Part shown: positions 34,516 to 43,308 of the stretch, one piece after another | Layout: every line of letters begins with the position of its first letter | How positions within the stretch are numbered: the stretch's first letter is position 1 | Assembly (NCBI RefSeq): GCF_003020115.1 | Contig: NZ_PYFX01000003.1 | Span: forward strand, 558,001-622,000 | Direction: 5' to 3' | Source of the DNA: Bradyrhizobium sp. MOS002 | Lineage (GTDB): Bacteria > Pseudomonadota > Alphaproteobacteria > Rhizobiales > Xanthobacteraceae | Length of the DNA stretch: 64,000 nucleotides | Translations under genes and position numbers: made by a program | The notes under the pieces: model-generated | Database searches by the model: none | Told to the model about the DNA's origin: nothing | The model's input: only the letters and a program-made list of their open reading frames with translations

Positions 34516-35256
34516 CTAAACCGTCTGCGCCACCGCGGCGCGCGACTTCGGCGCCTTCGTCATGGCTAACAGCGCGGCCGACTGCCCCGTCAGCGCGGCC
34601 AGCACGAGGCCGACCATGTGGTCCAGCCGCTCGTCCTTGGCGTCCTTGGCGAGCAAATCGCGACCGAAGATCACGCTGAGCGTCGCCGAGTTCGACAGAT
34701 AGAAGAAGCACAGTCCCGCGATCGAGATGTAGAGCTGGACAGGATCGACCGCGACCTTGAAGTCGCCGCTGGACACACCGCGCCGCACCACGGTGCCGAT
34801 CATCTCGACGAAGGGCGAGTGCATCGACTTGACCTTGGTCGAGCGCTTCAGGTGCTTTGCGCGCGCGAGGTTCTCGGTCTGGAGCAACGACAGGAATTCG
34901 GGATTGCGCAGGAAATAATTCCAGGTGAACTCGATCAGGCGGCGGATGGCCTCGGGCGGGTCGAGATGTTCGAGATCGAGCCCGCGCTCTTCGCTGCGGA
35001 TCTTGTCATAGGCGCCTTCGAGCACGGCGAGATAGAGTTCGTCCTTGTTGCCGACGTGATAATAGAGCATCCGCTTGTTGGCACCGGCGTTGGCCGCAAT
35101 GCGGTCGACGCGCGCGCCGGCGAGCCCATGGGCCGAGAATTCCTGCTTGGCGGCTTCGAGAATGCGCAGCCGCATCCCTTCAGGATCGCGCTGCCATTTC
35201 AGAGTTCGCTTTGCCTTTGCCAAACCGGTTGCTCGCTGGGTGCTCACAAAACGCAT
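34516..35256 (-). CDS. TetR-family transcriptional regulator
   Basis: A 246-aa DNA-binding regulator. Seen: the N-terminal helix-turn-helix (ILEAAKQEFSAHGLAGARVDRIAANA, then KRMLYYHVGNKDELY) and a C-terminal domain resembling TetR_C-type ligand pockets (AIRRLIEFTWNYFLRNPEFLSLL). ATG 35256 is chosen; the upstream in-frame start is inside a repeat. It lies on the same strand as the ABC/catabolic genes and is the best candidate for their regulator (inference). Confidence 0.88.
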   Translation of the reverse strand: MRFVSTQRATGLAKAKRTLKWQRDPEGMRLRILEAAKQEFSAHGLAGARVDRIAANAGANKRMLYYHVGNKDELYLAVLEGAYDKIRSEERGLDLEHLDPPEAIRRLIEFTWNYFLRNPEFLSLLQTENLARAKHLKRSTKVKSMHSPFVEMIGTVVRRGVSSGDFKVAVDPVQLYISIAGLCFFYLSNSATLSVIFGRDLLAKDAKDERLDHMVGLVLAALTGQSAALLAMTKAPKSRAAVAQTV

Positions 35257-35270
35257 GTAACACGCCGGCG

Positions 35271-35359
35271 CCGTCATTGCGAGGAGCCCTTGCGACGAAG
35301 CAATCCAGAATGTCGCCGCGGAGGGATTCTGGATTGCTTCGCTACGCTCGCAATGACGG
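35271..35359. repeat. Palindromic repeat, family A
   Basis: CCGTCATTGCGAGGAG at the left and CTCGCAATGACGG at the right, with inner GAAGCAATCCAGAA and TTCTGGATTGCTTC, make a long palindrome like those at 28679 and 51554. It directly abuts the upstream side of the TetR start codon. Confidence 0.85.
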
Positions 35360-35373
35360 AAGAGAGACGCCCC

Positions 35374-36222
35374 CTAATCCACCGGCTTCGGCGAGCGCTC
35401 CAGCAGCACGGTCTGGATGCCGCAGGTGCCGGTCCGCACCGTCATCACCCGCGTGCCCGGCTTGCGGCCGTTGCGCACTTCGGTGACGTCGAGACCGGCG
35501 GCGATCAGGCGCGCGCGCGTGGCGTCGATGTCGGCCACCCGCCAGCTCAGGCCCCAGAGGCGGTCATGCAGGAGATCGCCGCCCGCAACGGGGCGGCGCA
35601 CGACCTCGACGACGAGATCGCCGCAGCGGAAGAACATCAGCTGGCCCCAATCCTGGTGCGAGCGGTCGAGCGCCAGATCGAGCCCGAGCCGCGCGCCATA
35701 GAGCGCGGCGGCGCGATCGGACTCCTCGGTGGTGATCACGACGTGGTCGAGCGCGTCGATCGGCGCGATATCGGTCGCCGGCGAGAGCGGACGCTCATCA
35801 GCCAGTTCGAGGAAGAACATGCGCACGCCGCGCGTGAGCTCCGTGGCGGCGCGCGTCCGTTTCCAGTGCAGGACCGCACCGCTCTCCGCGTCGCTGCTTT
35901 CGACCTCGGCAACCGGATCCGGCTTGAGCGCCACCCGCTCCAGCCGCCGGTGCATTTTGCTCATGTCCGCGACACGAAAGCACAGGCTGGCGAGCACGCC
36001 TTCGTGGTCGTCGAGCAGCGCGCGCATGCGGTCGGCGGTCACGCTGAAGCCGATCGGCGCCATCAATTCGATCGTCATATTTTCGAGGGTGAACAGCACC
36101 CGGTCGGCGCCCTCGCCCGAGTTCTGCCAGGCCGGCGCGCGCCCGAGCAGCGTCTGATAGGCCGCCTTGGCCGCACCGATATCCCTGACCAGTGCGACGA
36201 CGTGATCGAGGCCGGTGATCAT
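35374..36222 (-). CDS. VOC-superfamily (glyoxalase/dioxygenase-like) protein
   Basis: A 282-aa protein with two vicinal-oxygen-chelate modules. Seen: the first module starts MITGLDHVVALVRDIGAAKAAYQTLLGR and the second starts near residue 155 with DALDHVVITTEESDRAAALYG. Both DHVV histidines could be metal ligands. The N-terminal pattern also fits the Glyoxalase_3 group. AGGGGGG precedes the ATG. It is the first minus-strand gene of the series and is divergent from a PfkB kinase. A role in opening or isomerising an intermediate of the neighbouring pathway is possible. Confidence 0.85.
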   Translation of the reverse strand: MITGLDHVVALVRDIGAAKAAYQTLLGRAPAWQNSGEGADRVLFTLENMTIELMAPIGFSVTADRMRALLDDHEGVLASLCFRVADMSKMHRRLERVALKPDPVAEVESSDAESGAVLHWKRTRAATELTRGVRMFFLELADERPLSPATDIAPIDALDHVVITTEESDRAAALYGARLGLDLALDRSHQDWGQLMFFRCGDLVVEVVRRPVAGGDLLHDRLWGLSWRVADIDATRARLIAAGLDVTEVRNGRKPGTRVMTVRTGTCGIQTVLLERSPKPVD

Positions 36223-36432
36223 GCTTCCCCCCTGTTGATCGGCCCGGAACCGTGGACCGAGAGACGGCGTTTGTCCGGACTTGGCATTGCCCGGTGATGG
36301 TCGTATTCCGGCCGCATGCCGACCTCAAGCACTCCGAGCGGCGGTTTTGCGAATAATTTCAGCGGTCCCTCGGCGGAACCGGTGTTACAGTAAGCACGCC
36401 GGCCGGGACCACAAGCGCATCACGGACAAGCA

Positions 36433-37326
36433 ATGCAGGCTCTCTTCATCGGACAGACCTATATCGACGTCGTCTTCATCACCGACCACATGCCGACCGG
36501 CGACGAGAAGCACGTGGCCTCCGACTACGCGGTCTCCTTCGGCGGCAATGCGGTGACGGCAGCGTTCTGCTGCGCCAAGCTCGGCATCGTCCCCGATCTG
36601 ATCGCCACCGCGGCCAATGACTGGCTCGGCCGCATGTTCATGGACATGTGCGCGAAGTACGCGATCTCACTCCACGGCCGGAAGGTCAATCAGTCCTCGC
36701 TGTCCTTCATCATGCCGAAGGACGGCAAGCGCGCCATCGTCCGCTGCCGCGACGACGACCACATCCATCCGTTCCCGATGCTCAATCTCGGCGGCTGCCG
36801 CGCGCTGCATGTCGACGGTCATCAGCCCGATGCCGCGCTCCACTACGCAAAAGTCTGCCGCGAGGCCGGCATCCTGACCTCGCTCGACGGTGGCGGCCTG
36901 CGCACCAACACCCATGAGCTATTGGAATTCATCGACGTCGCCATCGTCGCCGAGCGCCTGTGCGAACAGATGGATCTGACGCCGGAGAAGATGCTGGACT
37001 ATCTCAAGAGCCGCGGCTGCAAGATCGGCGGCATCACCATGGGCGAGAAGGGCCTGCTCTGGTACAACGAAACGGGCGCAGTCGAGATCATGCCGGCGAT
37101 GCCGATTCCGCGCGAGCGCGTGATCGACACCAACGGCGCCGGCGACGTCTTCCACGGCGCCTATGTCTATTCCTATCTCGCCCATCCCGGCAAAAGCTGG
37201 CGCGAGCATTTCGATTTTGCCCGCGCCGCCTCGACCTTCAAGATCCAGCGCCTTGGCAACGAAGCCGGCCTGCCGACGCTTGTCGACATCGCCAAGGTCA
37301 GGCACGAGTTCGAGGTCAGGGTCTAG
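36433..37326 (+). CDS. PfkB-family carbohydrate kinase
   Basis: A 297-aa ATP-dependent sugar kinase of the ribokinase fold. Seen: N-terminal FIGQTYIDVVF, the substrate-lid region with FGGNAVTAAF, and the C-terminal signature DTNGAGDVFHGAYVYSYL carrying the anion-hole GAGD and catalytic Asp. The sequence differs strongly from the ribokinase encoded next. The specific sugar is unknown. It is divergent from the VOC gene across 210 nt without recognisable operator. Confidence 0.9.
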   Translation: MQALFIGQTYIDVVFITDHMPTGDEKHVASDYAVSFGGNAVTAAFCCAKLGIVPDLIATAANDWLGRMFMDMCAKYAISLHGRKVNQSSLSFIMPKDGKRAIVRCRDDDHIHPFPMLNLGGCRALHVDGHQPDAALHYAKVCREAGILTSLDGGGLRTNTHELLEFIDVAIVAERLCEQMDLTPEKMLDYLKSRGCKIGGITMGEKGLLWYNETGAVEIMPAMPIPRERVIDTNGAGDVFHGAYVYSYLAHPGKSWREHFDFARAASTFKIQRLGNEAGLPTLVDIAKVRHEFEVRV

Positions 37327-37358
37327 CGTTCGCCGAGGTTTCTCATCTGAGGTTTCTC

Positions 37359-38276
37359 ATGGGGCGCGTCTTCGTCGCCGGCAGCATCAACATGGATGTC
37401 GTGGCGACAGCCGATCGCCATCCGAAAGTCGGCGAGACCGTCGCCGGCAAGCAGGTGCTGTATTTCCCGGGCGGCAAGGGCGCCAACCAAGCGGTCGCGG
37501 CATCACGGCTTGGGGCGAGGACCACGCTGATTGGGCGGCTGGGCAACGATTCGTTCGGCGGTGAGCTGAGGACGTTCCTCAGCGCGCAAGGCATCGATAT
37601 CGGCGCGATCCGCGAGACGGCCGAGGCGCACACCGGCACGGCCATCATCACGGTGGCGGAGGCCGACAACACCATCGTCGTCATTCCCGGCAGCAATGCG
37701 CTCGTCGGTCTCGATGACGTCGCGTCCGTCCCGCTGACGAAGGGTGATGTCGCGGTCAGCCAATTCGAGATCCCGCTGCCGACGATCGCCGCCTTCTTCC
37801 GGCGCGCCCGTGCGGCCGGCGCCACGACGCTGCTCAATCCGGCCCCGGCACAAACCATGTCGGGCGAATTGCTCGCGCTCGTCGACATCCTCGTGCTGAA
37901 CGAGACCGAGCTCGGTCTCCTCGCCGGCGTCGAGTTGTCCGACAGTGACGAGGCTGCGCGGATCATCGACGTTGCGCGAAAACTTCAGGCGCGCGAGGAC
38001 CAGACCATCTGCGCGACCCTCGGCAAGCGCGGCGTGCTGGCGCTCGCCGGACGCGAGGAGATTTCGGTGCCCGGCCGCGTGGTGAAGGCGGTCGACACCA
38101 CAGGCGCAGGCGACTGTTTTGTGGGAGCGCTCGCGGCGCAACTTGCCGACGGCGCAGCACTGCGCGTAGCACTCGCGTTCGCCAATGCCGCCGCCTCGAT
38201 CTCCGTGCAGCGCATGGGCGCGGGGCCGTCGATGCCGACGGCGGAGGAAGTCGCGGCAGTTCTCAATGCGAACTGA
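37359..38276 (+). CDS. rbsK: Ribokinase
   Basis: Phosphorylates D-ribose (or a close sugar) to the 5-phosphate; 305 aa. Seen: VFVAGSINMDVV at the N-terminus, the GGKGANQAVAASRLGA motif, NPAPAQ in the centre, and DTTGAGDCFVGALAAQL with the catalytic Asp. ATG 37359 is preceded by GAGG 6 nt upstream. The 12-nt segment GAGGTTTCTCAT is present twice in tandem (37335-37346 and 37349-37360), so the ribosome-binding region is duplicated. No ribose transporter is in the window. Confidence 0.88.
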   Translation: MGRVFVAGSINMDVVATADRHPKVGETVAGKQVLYFPGGKGANQAVAASRLGARTTLIGRLGNDSFGGELRTFLSAQGIDIGAIRETAEAHTGTAIITVAEADNTIVVIPGSNALVGLDDVASVPLTKGDVAVSQFEIPLPTIAAFFRRARAAGATTLLNPAPAQTMSGELLALVDILVLNETELGLLAGVELSDSDEAARIIDVARKLQAREDQTICATLGKRGVLALAGREEISVPGRVVKAVDTTGAGDCFVGALAAQLADGAALRVALAFANAAASISVQRMGAGPSMPTAEEVAAVLNAN

Positions 38277-38287
38277 TGCCTTTCTTA

Positions 38288-38424
38288 CCTCGCCCCGCTT
38301 GCGGGGAGAGGTCGGATTGCATCGAAGATGCAATCCGGGTGAGGGGGTAGGGGTTTCAGGCTCATCTCATTTGCGGAGAGAGCCCCTCACCCCGACCCTC
38401 TCCCCGCAAGCGGGGCGAGGGAGA
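38288..38424. repeat. Palindromic repeat, family B
   Basis: CCTCGCCCCGCTTGCGGGGAGAGG at the left and CCCTCTCCCCGCAAGCGGGGCGAGG at the right frame a centre with an extra hairpin (GGATTGCATCgaaGATGCAATCC). It lies between convergent rbsK and the flavoprotein gene and could terminate both. Confidence 0.85.
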
Positions 38425-38429
38425 AGAGA

Positions 38430-39650
38430 TCACGCCAGCGCGCCCTTCAGGTCAAAGCTTTCATCGGCGGCCTGCTCCGGCGTGATTGAGCGATCCAGGC
38501 CGAACAGGCGGCGGCCGAACATGTGGTCGCCGGCACGGTTGATCGATTCGATGCCGAGCAGACTGTCGCCCTTATAGCAGAACGCCGAGAACGCCTTCTT
38601 GGCGGGATCGCCGCGCAGTACGACGCGGTCGTAGCCGGTGGTAAGGCCCGCGATCTGGAGCTTGTCCTCGCCCTGGTCGCTCCAGAACCATGGATGGCTG
38701 TCATAGGCCTTGCGGTCGCCAGTCAGCCGCGCCGCGAGGCAGCGCGCGTGATCGGTGGCATTCTGCACCGATTCCAGCCGCTGCGATCCGCCGAAGCGCG
38801 GGCTTTTGAACAGCGCGCAGTCGCCGATCGCGGAGATATCGGGATCGGCCGTCGAGAGATATTCGTCGACGATGATACCGGCCGCGACCGGCAGCCCCGC
38901 CTCCGCCGCAAGCTCGATGTTCGGCAGCACGCCGACGCCGACCACGACGAGATCTGCCGGCAGATGCCTTCCGTCGCTCAAGGAGACGCCGGTGACCTTG
39001 CCATCCTTCGCTTCGATGGACGTTGCCTGCACGCCGAGGTGAATGCGGATGCCGGCCTCGCGATGCCGCGCCTGAAAATACTCCGAGACCTCCGCCGTCA
39101 CCGCGCGTGCCATCACGCGCGGGGCGAGTTCGAGCACGTCGACCTCGAGGCCCTTGATGCGCGCGGTGGCTGCGAATTCGAGGCCGATGAAGCCGGCGCC
39201 GATCACCACCACCCGCGTCTTCGACGGTATGATCTTTCGCAGCGCCTCGCTCTCGTCGAGGATGCGCAGATATTTCACGTCGGGAAGGTTCGCATTGGGC
39301 AGATCGAGCAGCCGGTTGCGCGCGCCGGTCGCCAGCACGAGGTGGCCGTAGGGCAGCGTCCTGCCCGAGGCGAGCAGCAATTTGCGCCCCGCGCGGTCGA
39401 TCGACACGGCGCGGCCCGCGACCAGCTCGATGGTCTGGTCCTGGTAGAATTTCTCCGGCCGGAACATCAGGCTCTCCGGCCCGGCCGCGCCCTTGATGTA
39501 GGCCTTGGACAACGGCGGCCGCTGATAGGGCAGATGCGCCTCGTCATTGATCAGGCAAATGGGCGCGGAAAATCCCGCCTGGCGCAGCGATGCCGCGACC
39601 TGGTAGCCGCCATGGCCGGCACCGATAATGACCACCGGACCATCCGTCAT
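38430..39650 (-). CDS. FAD/NAD(P)-dependent ferredoxin reductase (putidaredoxin reductase-like)
   Basis: A 406-aa flavoprotein that passes electrons from NAD(P)H to a ferredoxin. Seen: the FAD-binding GxGxxG in VVIIGAGHGGYQVAASLRQ, the LPYQRPPLSKAYIKG segment typical of putidaredoxin/palustrisredoxin reductases, the second dinucleotide motif VVVIGAGFIGLEFAA, and the late FAD contact AIGDCALF. ATG 39650 begins at the family start. It could serve the P450 at 25251, although no ferredoxin gene is seen in this window (inference). Confidence 0.9.
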   Translation of the reverse strand: MTDGPVVIIGAGHGGYQVAASLRQAGFSAPICLINDEAHLPYQRPPLSKAYIKGAAGPESLMFRPEKFYQDQTIELVAGRAVSIDRAGRKLLLASGRTLPYGHLVLATGARNRLLDLPNANLPDVKYLRILDESEALRKIIPSKTRVVVIGAGFIGLEFAATARIKGLEVDVLELAPRVMARAVTAEVSEYFQARHREAGIRIHLGVQATSIEAKDGKVTGVSLSDGRHLPADLVVVGVGVLPNIELAAEAGLPVAAGIIVDEYLSTADPDISAIGDCALFKSPRFGGSQRLESVQNATDHARCLAARLTGDRKAYDSHPWFWSDQGEDKLQIAGLTTGYDRVVLRGDPAKKAFSAFCYKGDSLLGIESINRAGDHMFGRRLFGLDRSITPEQAADESFDLKGALA

Positions 39651-39875
39651 TGGACAGCCCATTTCCGCAAGACACGAGCGTCACCCATGTCGTCTCCCCT
39701 CTCTGATTTTGGCTTGGCTTACCCAGGAGGAGCCGGCGCTCGTGTCCGTCCCTGACGAAGGCACCCCATTTGAACCGAACATTCCGCTCGGCGCAAGGGC
39801 CGCAGGCGGGGATTGTCACCCCCTGGCTTCTGCGATTTAGTTGCAGCAACAAACCTCATGCCGGGGATATTCCAG

Positions 39876-40670
39876 ATGCCAGCTCCCGTCTCCCAGCCCG
39901 ATGATCCCGCCCTGCTGCGGATCGACGGCCCGATCGCGACCATCACGCTGAACCGGCCCGCTGCGTTCAATTCGATCAACCTTACAATTGCACAAAAGCT
40001 CGAACAGCTCGCAGCCTACATCGAGGGCGCCGACGACATCAGGGTCATGGTGATCGAGGGCGAAGGCCGCGCCTTCTCGGCCGGCGGCGATTTGCAAACG
40101 ATTGGCGCAGCCTCCGAAGCGGGCACGGTGACGCCGGTCGTCGGCGAGCTGTTGAAGCACTATCACGCCTTCATCGAGATCATCCGGCGCATGCCGAAGA
40201 TCTCGCTGTCCAGCGTGCACGGCTCGGCCGCCGGTGCCGGCATGGGCCTCGCCTTGGTCACCGATCTCTGCATCGCTGCGGAGGATGCCAAGTTCACACC
40301 GGCCTATGCCAAGATCGGCGTGTCGCCCGATGGCGGATCTACGGTCGGCATCGTCAACACGGTCGGCTCCCGCCGTGCACTGCAGATTTTCCTGGCCGAG
40401 GACAATTTTACCGCGCAGCAGGCCCATGAATGGGGCCTGGTTGCGAAGGTCGTTCCCGCCGCCGAGCTGAAGGCAGCAACGCGAACCCTCGCCGAGCGGC
40501 TGGCGCAGAACCCGCCCGCAGCGATTGCGGGCACGAAATCGCTGGTCTACCAGGCCGCCACGACCCCGGTGAAGCAGCAGCTCGACGCCGAGGAGCACAA
40601 GATCATCATGGCGATGAACACGGAGGAGTTTCGCGCCGCCGTGAAGAAATTCACGAGCAAGAGCAAGTGA
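39876..40670 (+). CDS. Enoyl-CoA hydratase/isomerase family protein
   Basis: A 264-aa crotonase-fold enzyme acting on an acyl-CoA. Seen: the first oxyanion-hole segment FSAGGDLQTIG, the second GSAAGAGMGLALVTDLCIAAE, and the PDGGST region where crotonases place a catalytic acid (here Asp-containing, closer to isomerase-like members). ATG 39876 has GGGGA 9 nt upstream; upstream starts lack a ribosome-binding site. Its stop overlaps the next start (GTGA). Confidence 0.88.
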   Translation: MPAPVSQPDDPALLRIDGPIATITLNRPAAFNSINLTIAQKLEQLAAYIEGADDIRVMVIEGEGRAFSAGGDLQTIGAASEAGTVTPVVGELLKHYHAFIEIIRRMPKISLSSVHGSAAGAGMGLALVTDLCIAAEDAKFTPAYAKIGVSPDGGSTVGIVNTVGSRRALQIFLAEDNFTAQQAHEWGLVAKVVPAAELKAATRTLAERLAQNPPAAIAGTKSLVYQAATTPVKQQLDAEEHKIIMAMNTEEFRAAVKKFTSKSK

Positions 40671-41272
40671 CACCCGCGCGCACCTTCTGCGGCCTTCGTC
40701 ACGGTGCGACCGACTGGAATCGCAACGGGCTCTTTCAGGGCCGGACGGACAACCCGCTGAACGAGGATGGTCTGCGGCAAGCGCACGAGGCAGCTGGCAT
40801 GTTGCGCGGCGCCGGCATCAGCCGCATCGTCGCAAGCCCGCTGGTGCGCGCGGCGCGAACGGCCGAGATCATCGCCGACGCGATCTCGGTGCCGCTCACG
40901 ATCGACGACGGCATCATCGAGTTCGATTTCGGCAGCTTCGAGGGCTTGCCTGTCCGCGACCTCATGATCAAGCACGGCGTCACTTCCGCGACCGGCCTCG
41001 TCTCGATCCTGCCCACCGACGGCGAGAACTGGGACGCCATGACCGAACGGTCGCTGGCTTGCGTTTCCACATGGCTCGACCGTCATCCCGGCGACGATCT
41101 GCTGTTCGTCTGCCATGACGCGGTGATGCAAGGCATGGCGAACGCGCTCTCTGGCGGCTACTTCAAGAACAGCCACGGCACGCCGTTCCGCTACCTGCAC
41201 GAAGCCGGACAATGGCGGATCGAGGAAGTCGCTACTGCGGGCAGATGTAGCCCGTCCCCGCCGGCGACTTGA
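40667..41272 (+). CDS. Histidine phosphatase family protein (phosphoglycerate mutase-like)
   Basis: A 201-aa probable phosphatase. Seen: the nucleophile motif LRHGATDWN with H12, the SPLVRAARTAEI segment with conserved Arg, the acid region GIIEFDFGSFEG, and the second His in FVCHDAVMQ. The GTG start overlaps the preceding stop as GTGA. The longer frame lies inside the crotonase gene and was rejected. Its last 41 bases overlap the convergent end of the dctM gene. The substrate is not evident. Confidence 0.87.
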   Translation: MTPARTFCGLRHGATDWNRNGLFQGRTDNPLNEDGLRQAHEAAGMLRGAGISRIVASPLVRAARTAEIIADAISVPLTIDDGIIEFDFGSFEGLPVRDLMIKHGVTSATGLVSILPTDGENWDAMTERSLACVSTWLDRHPGDDLLFVCHDAVMQGMANALSGGYFKNSHGTPFRYLHEAGQWRIEEVATAGRCSPSPPAT

Positions 41273-42572
41273 AGCAGCCGACCGACTCGGGGAGCACCTG
41301 CCGCGGCAGCCACAGCACCACGCTCGGAAAGTAGATCGCGAACGCGATCGTCCCGAGGAAGACCAGATAGATCGGCAACGCGGCGCGCAACGCCTTCGCA
41401 AAGCTCACGCCGACGAATTTCGACGCCATCAGCAGCACCAGTCCATAAGGCGGCGTGATCAGGCCGAAGGCCAGCGTGGCAATCAGCACCACGCCCATAT
41501 GCACGGCGTTGATATCGCCGGCTTCCGTCAGCGTGTTGACCAGCGGCATGAAAATGATGATCGTCGGCACCGGCTCGATGAAGTCGCCAACCACGGTGAA
41601 CAATAGCACCATCAGCAGCATGATCAGATGCGGGTCGTTGCCGGCGAGCGAGGTGATGACTTCGGCGATGTAGCTCGCACCGCGCAAATAGGCGAGCATC
41701 CAGCCGAACGCATTGGCGGCGCCGATCGTGATCAGCGGCAGCGAGAAGATCAGGCCGGCAAGACAGAAATCGTACGGGATCTTCCTGATATGCCCGCGAT
41801 TGAGCGCGGGAATCACGACGACGACGATCCAGACCACGGCGACGACGCCGGCTTCCGTCGGCGTGAACCAGCCGGTCAGAATGCCCCCTAACAGGATCAC
41901 GGGGATCATCAGCGGTAGCGCCGCATCGCCGGCCGCGAACACCACCTGCCGCAGCGGCGCGCGCGGCTTGCGCAGGCCGGACGGCCCGAAGAAATAGCAG
42001 TAGATCATCAGCCCGAAGCCGATCATCAGGCCCGGCACGACGCCTGCCATGAACAGGCCGGCGATCGAGACGTTGCCGACCGCGCCATAGACCACCGCGG
42101 TGATGCTTGGCGGCACCAGCGCCGCAATGGTCGAGGCGGATGCGATGATGGCGGCGATGAAGGCGGGCTCATAACCCTCGCGCTTCATCGGGCCGCCCAG
42201 CGCGCGGCTCATCACGGCGACGTCGGCGGTGGTCGAACCCGACATTTCCGAGAAGAACATGCTGAAGACCACCACGACCTGCGACAGGCCGCCTCTGATG
42301 TGGCCAACGAGCGACACCGAGAGGTTGGCTATTCGCACCACCACATTGGCCGAGCTCATGAGCTCGCCGACCAGCAGGAAAAAAGGGATCGCCAGCAGCG
42401 CCTCGGAATCGACGCCGTCAAAAACTTTCTGGATGATCGCGGCGAGCGAGACGTCCGACAGCAGCGCGCCGATGAAGACGCCGGCCATCAGCGAGAACGG
42501 CACGGGCACGCCGAGATAGCCGAAGGACAGGAAGCAGACAGTCATCAACGCCAGGACAATAGGTGCGCTCAC
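41232..42572 (-). CDS. dctM: TRAP transporter large permease, DctM type
   Basis: A 446-aa inner-membrane protein with about 12 membrane segments that forms the translocation channel of a TRAP importer driven by an ion gradient. Seen: VPVPFSLMAGVFIGALLS at the start, the FFSEMSGSTTADVAVMSRALGGPM motif typical of DctM, and the DFIEPVPTIIIFMPLVN segment. It overlaps dctQ by 4 nt (ATGA). Its 3-prime end overlaps the convergent phosphatase gene by 41 bases. Confidence 0.95.
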   Translation of the reverse strand: MSAPIVLALMTVCFLSFGYLGVPVPFSLMAGVFIGALLSDVSLAAIIQKVFDGVDSEALLAIPFFLLVGELMSSANVVVRIANLSVSLVGHIRGGLSQVVVVFSMFFSEMSGSTTADVAVMSRALGGPMKREGYEPAFIAAIIASASTIAALVPPSITAVVYGAVGNVSIAGLFMAGVVPGLMIGFGLMIYCYFFGPSGLRKPRAPLRQVVFAAGDAALPLMIPVILLGGILTGWFTPTEAGVVAVVWIVVVVIPALNRGHIRKIPYDFCLAGLIFSLPLITIGAANAFGWMLAYLRGASYIAEVITSLAGNDPHLIMLLMVLLFTVVGDFIEPVPTIIIFMPLVNTLTEAGDINAVHMGVVLIATLAFGLITPPYGLVLLMASKFVGVSFAKALRAALPIYLVFLGTIAFAIYFPSVVLWLPRQVLPESVGCFKSPAGTGYICPQ

Positions 42573-43150
42573 GGTTGCACCCTCATCTGTACGTCCGTGA
42601 TGACAGGCGCCCCCTCATCCTCTTCGGGCGGCTCGGGATGGTCAAAGCCGTTGCGCAGGCCGTTGACGAGCTGCTCGATGGTGAACAGGCCGACCAGCAC
42701 GCCCGACAACGGAATGATCGCGTAGAGCGAGGCGATCGGCGTGCCCGACGGCAGGCGAAAACTGCCGAAGCCGCGAAGATAGTTCTGATAGCCGTACAAG
42801 ATCAGGCAGAAGGCGACGCCGAGCACCACGATCCGGATGATGACTTCGACGATCAGACGCGGCGTGCCGTGCATCGCCTCGGAGATCGCGGTGAGATAGA
42901 GGTGGTCGTTGCGCCGGGTCGCAGCCGCGGTCCCGACGAAGATCGCATAAATGAACAGCGTCGACGTCACTTCCTGGAGCCACAGCCAGGGATGGCCGAT
43001 GGTGCGGGTGACGATGTCGGCGGTCACCGACAGCGAGAAGCCGAAGCAGAGCACGCCGCAGAGGATCATCAGCGCAAGCTCGAGCCAGTCGAGCCCGCGC
43101 CATTTGAGGTGACGCTGGCGTTGAACGAGCAGTTTGTCGGCGATGGCCAT
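42569..43150 (-). CDS. dctQ: TRAP transporter small permease, DctQ type
   Basis: A 193-aa membrane protein with four predicted helices (around 20-40, 55-75, 95-115 and 140-160). Seen: LALMILCGVLCFGFSLSVTADIVTR and the GHPWLWLQEVTSTLFIYAIFVG segment characteristic of DctQ. ATG 43150, with AGGA 8 nt upstream, is preferred over the adjacent GTG at 43153. It stabilises the large permease and couples to the binding protein encoded upstream. Confidence 0.93.
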   Translation of the reverse strand: MAIADKLLVQRQRHLKWRGLDWLELALMILCGVLCFGFSLSVTADIVTRTIGHPWLWLQEVTSTLFIYAIFVGTAAATRRNDHLYLTAISEAMHGTPRLIVEVIIRIVVLGVAFCLILYGYQNYLRGFGSFRLPSGTPIASLYAIIPLSGVLVGLFTIEQLVNGLRNGFDHPEPPEEDEGAPVITDVQMRVQP

Positions 43151-43160
43151 CACTATTCCT

Positions 43161-43278
43161 GTCGTCCCGGCGAAAGCCGGGACCCATACCCCCAGCTGCG
43201 TGTAATCAAAGCAAGCTCGCGGCTATCCTGCCCCAACCTCCGCCGCGGAGTATGGGTCCCGGCTTTCGCCGGGACGAC
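43161..43278. repeat. Palindromic repeat, family C
   Basis: GTCGTCCCGGCGAAAGCCGG at the left and GGCTTTCGCCGGGACGAC at the right are almost exact complements; the inner CCCATA and TATGGG extend the pairing. It lies inside the TRAP operon, between the binding-protein and small-permease genes, where such a hairpin could set the ratio of binding protein to membrane subunits (inference). Confidence 0.88.
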
Positions 43279-43308
43279 TCGTGGAGGCACGGACATTTCC
43301 CCGGCGGC

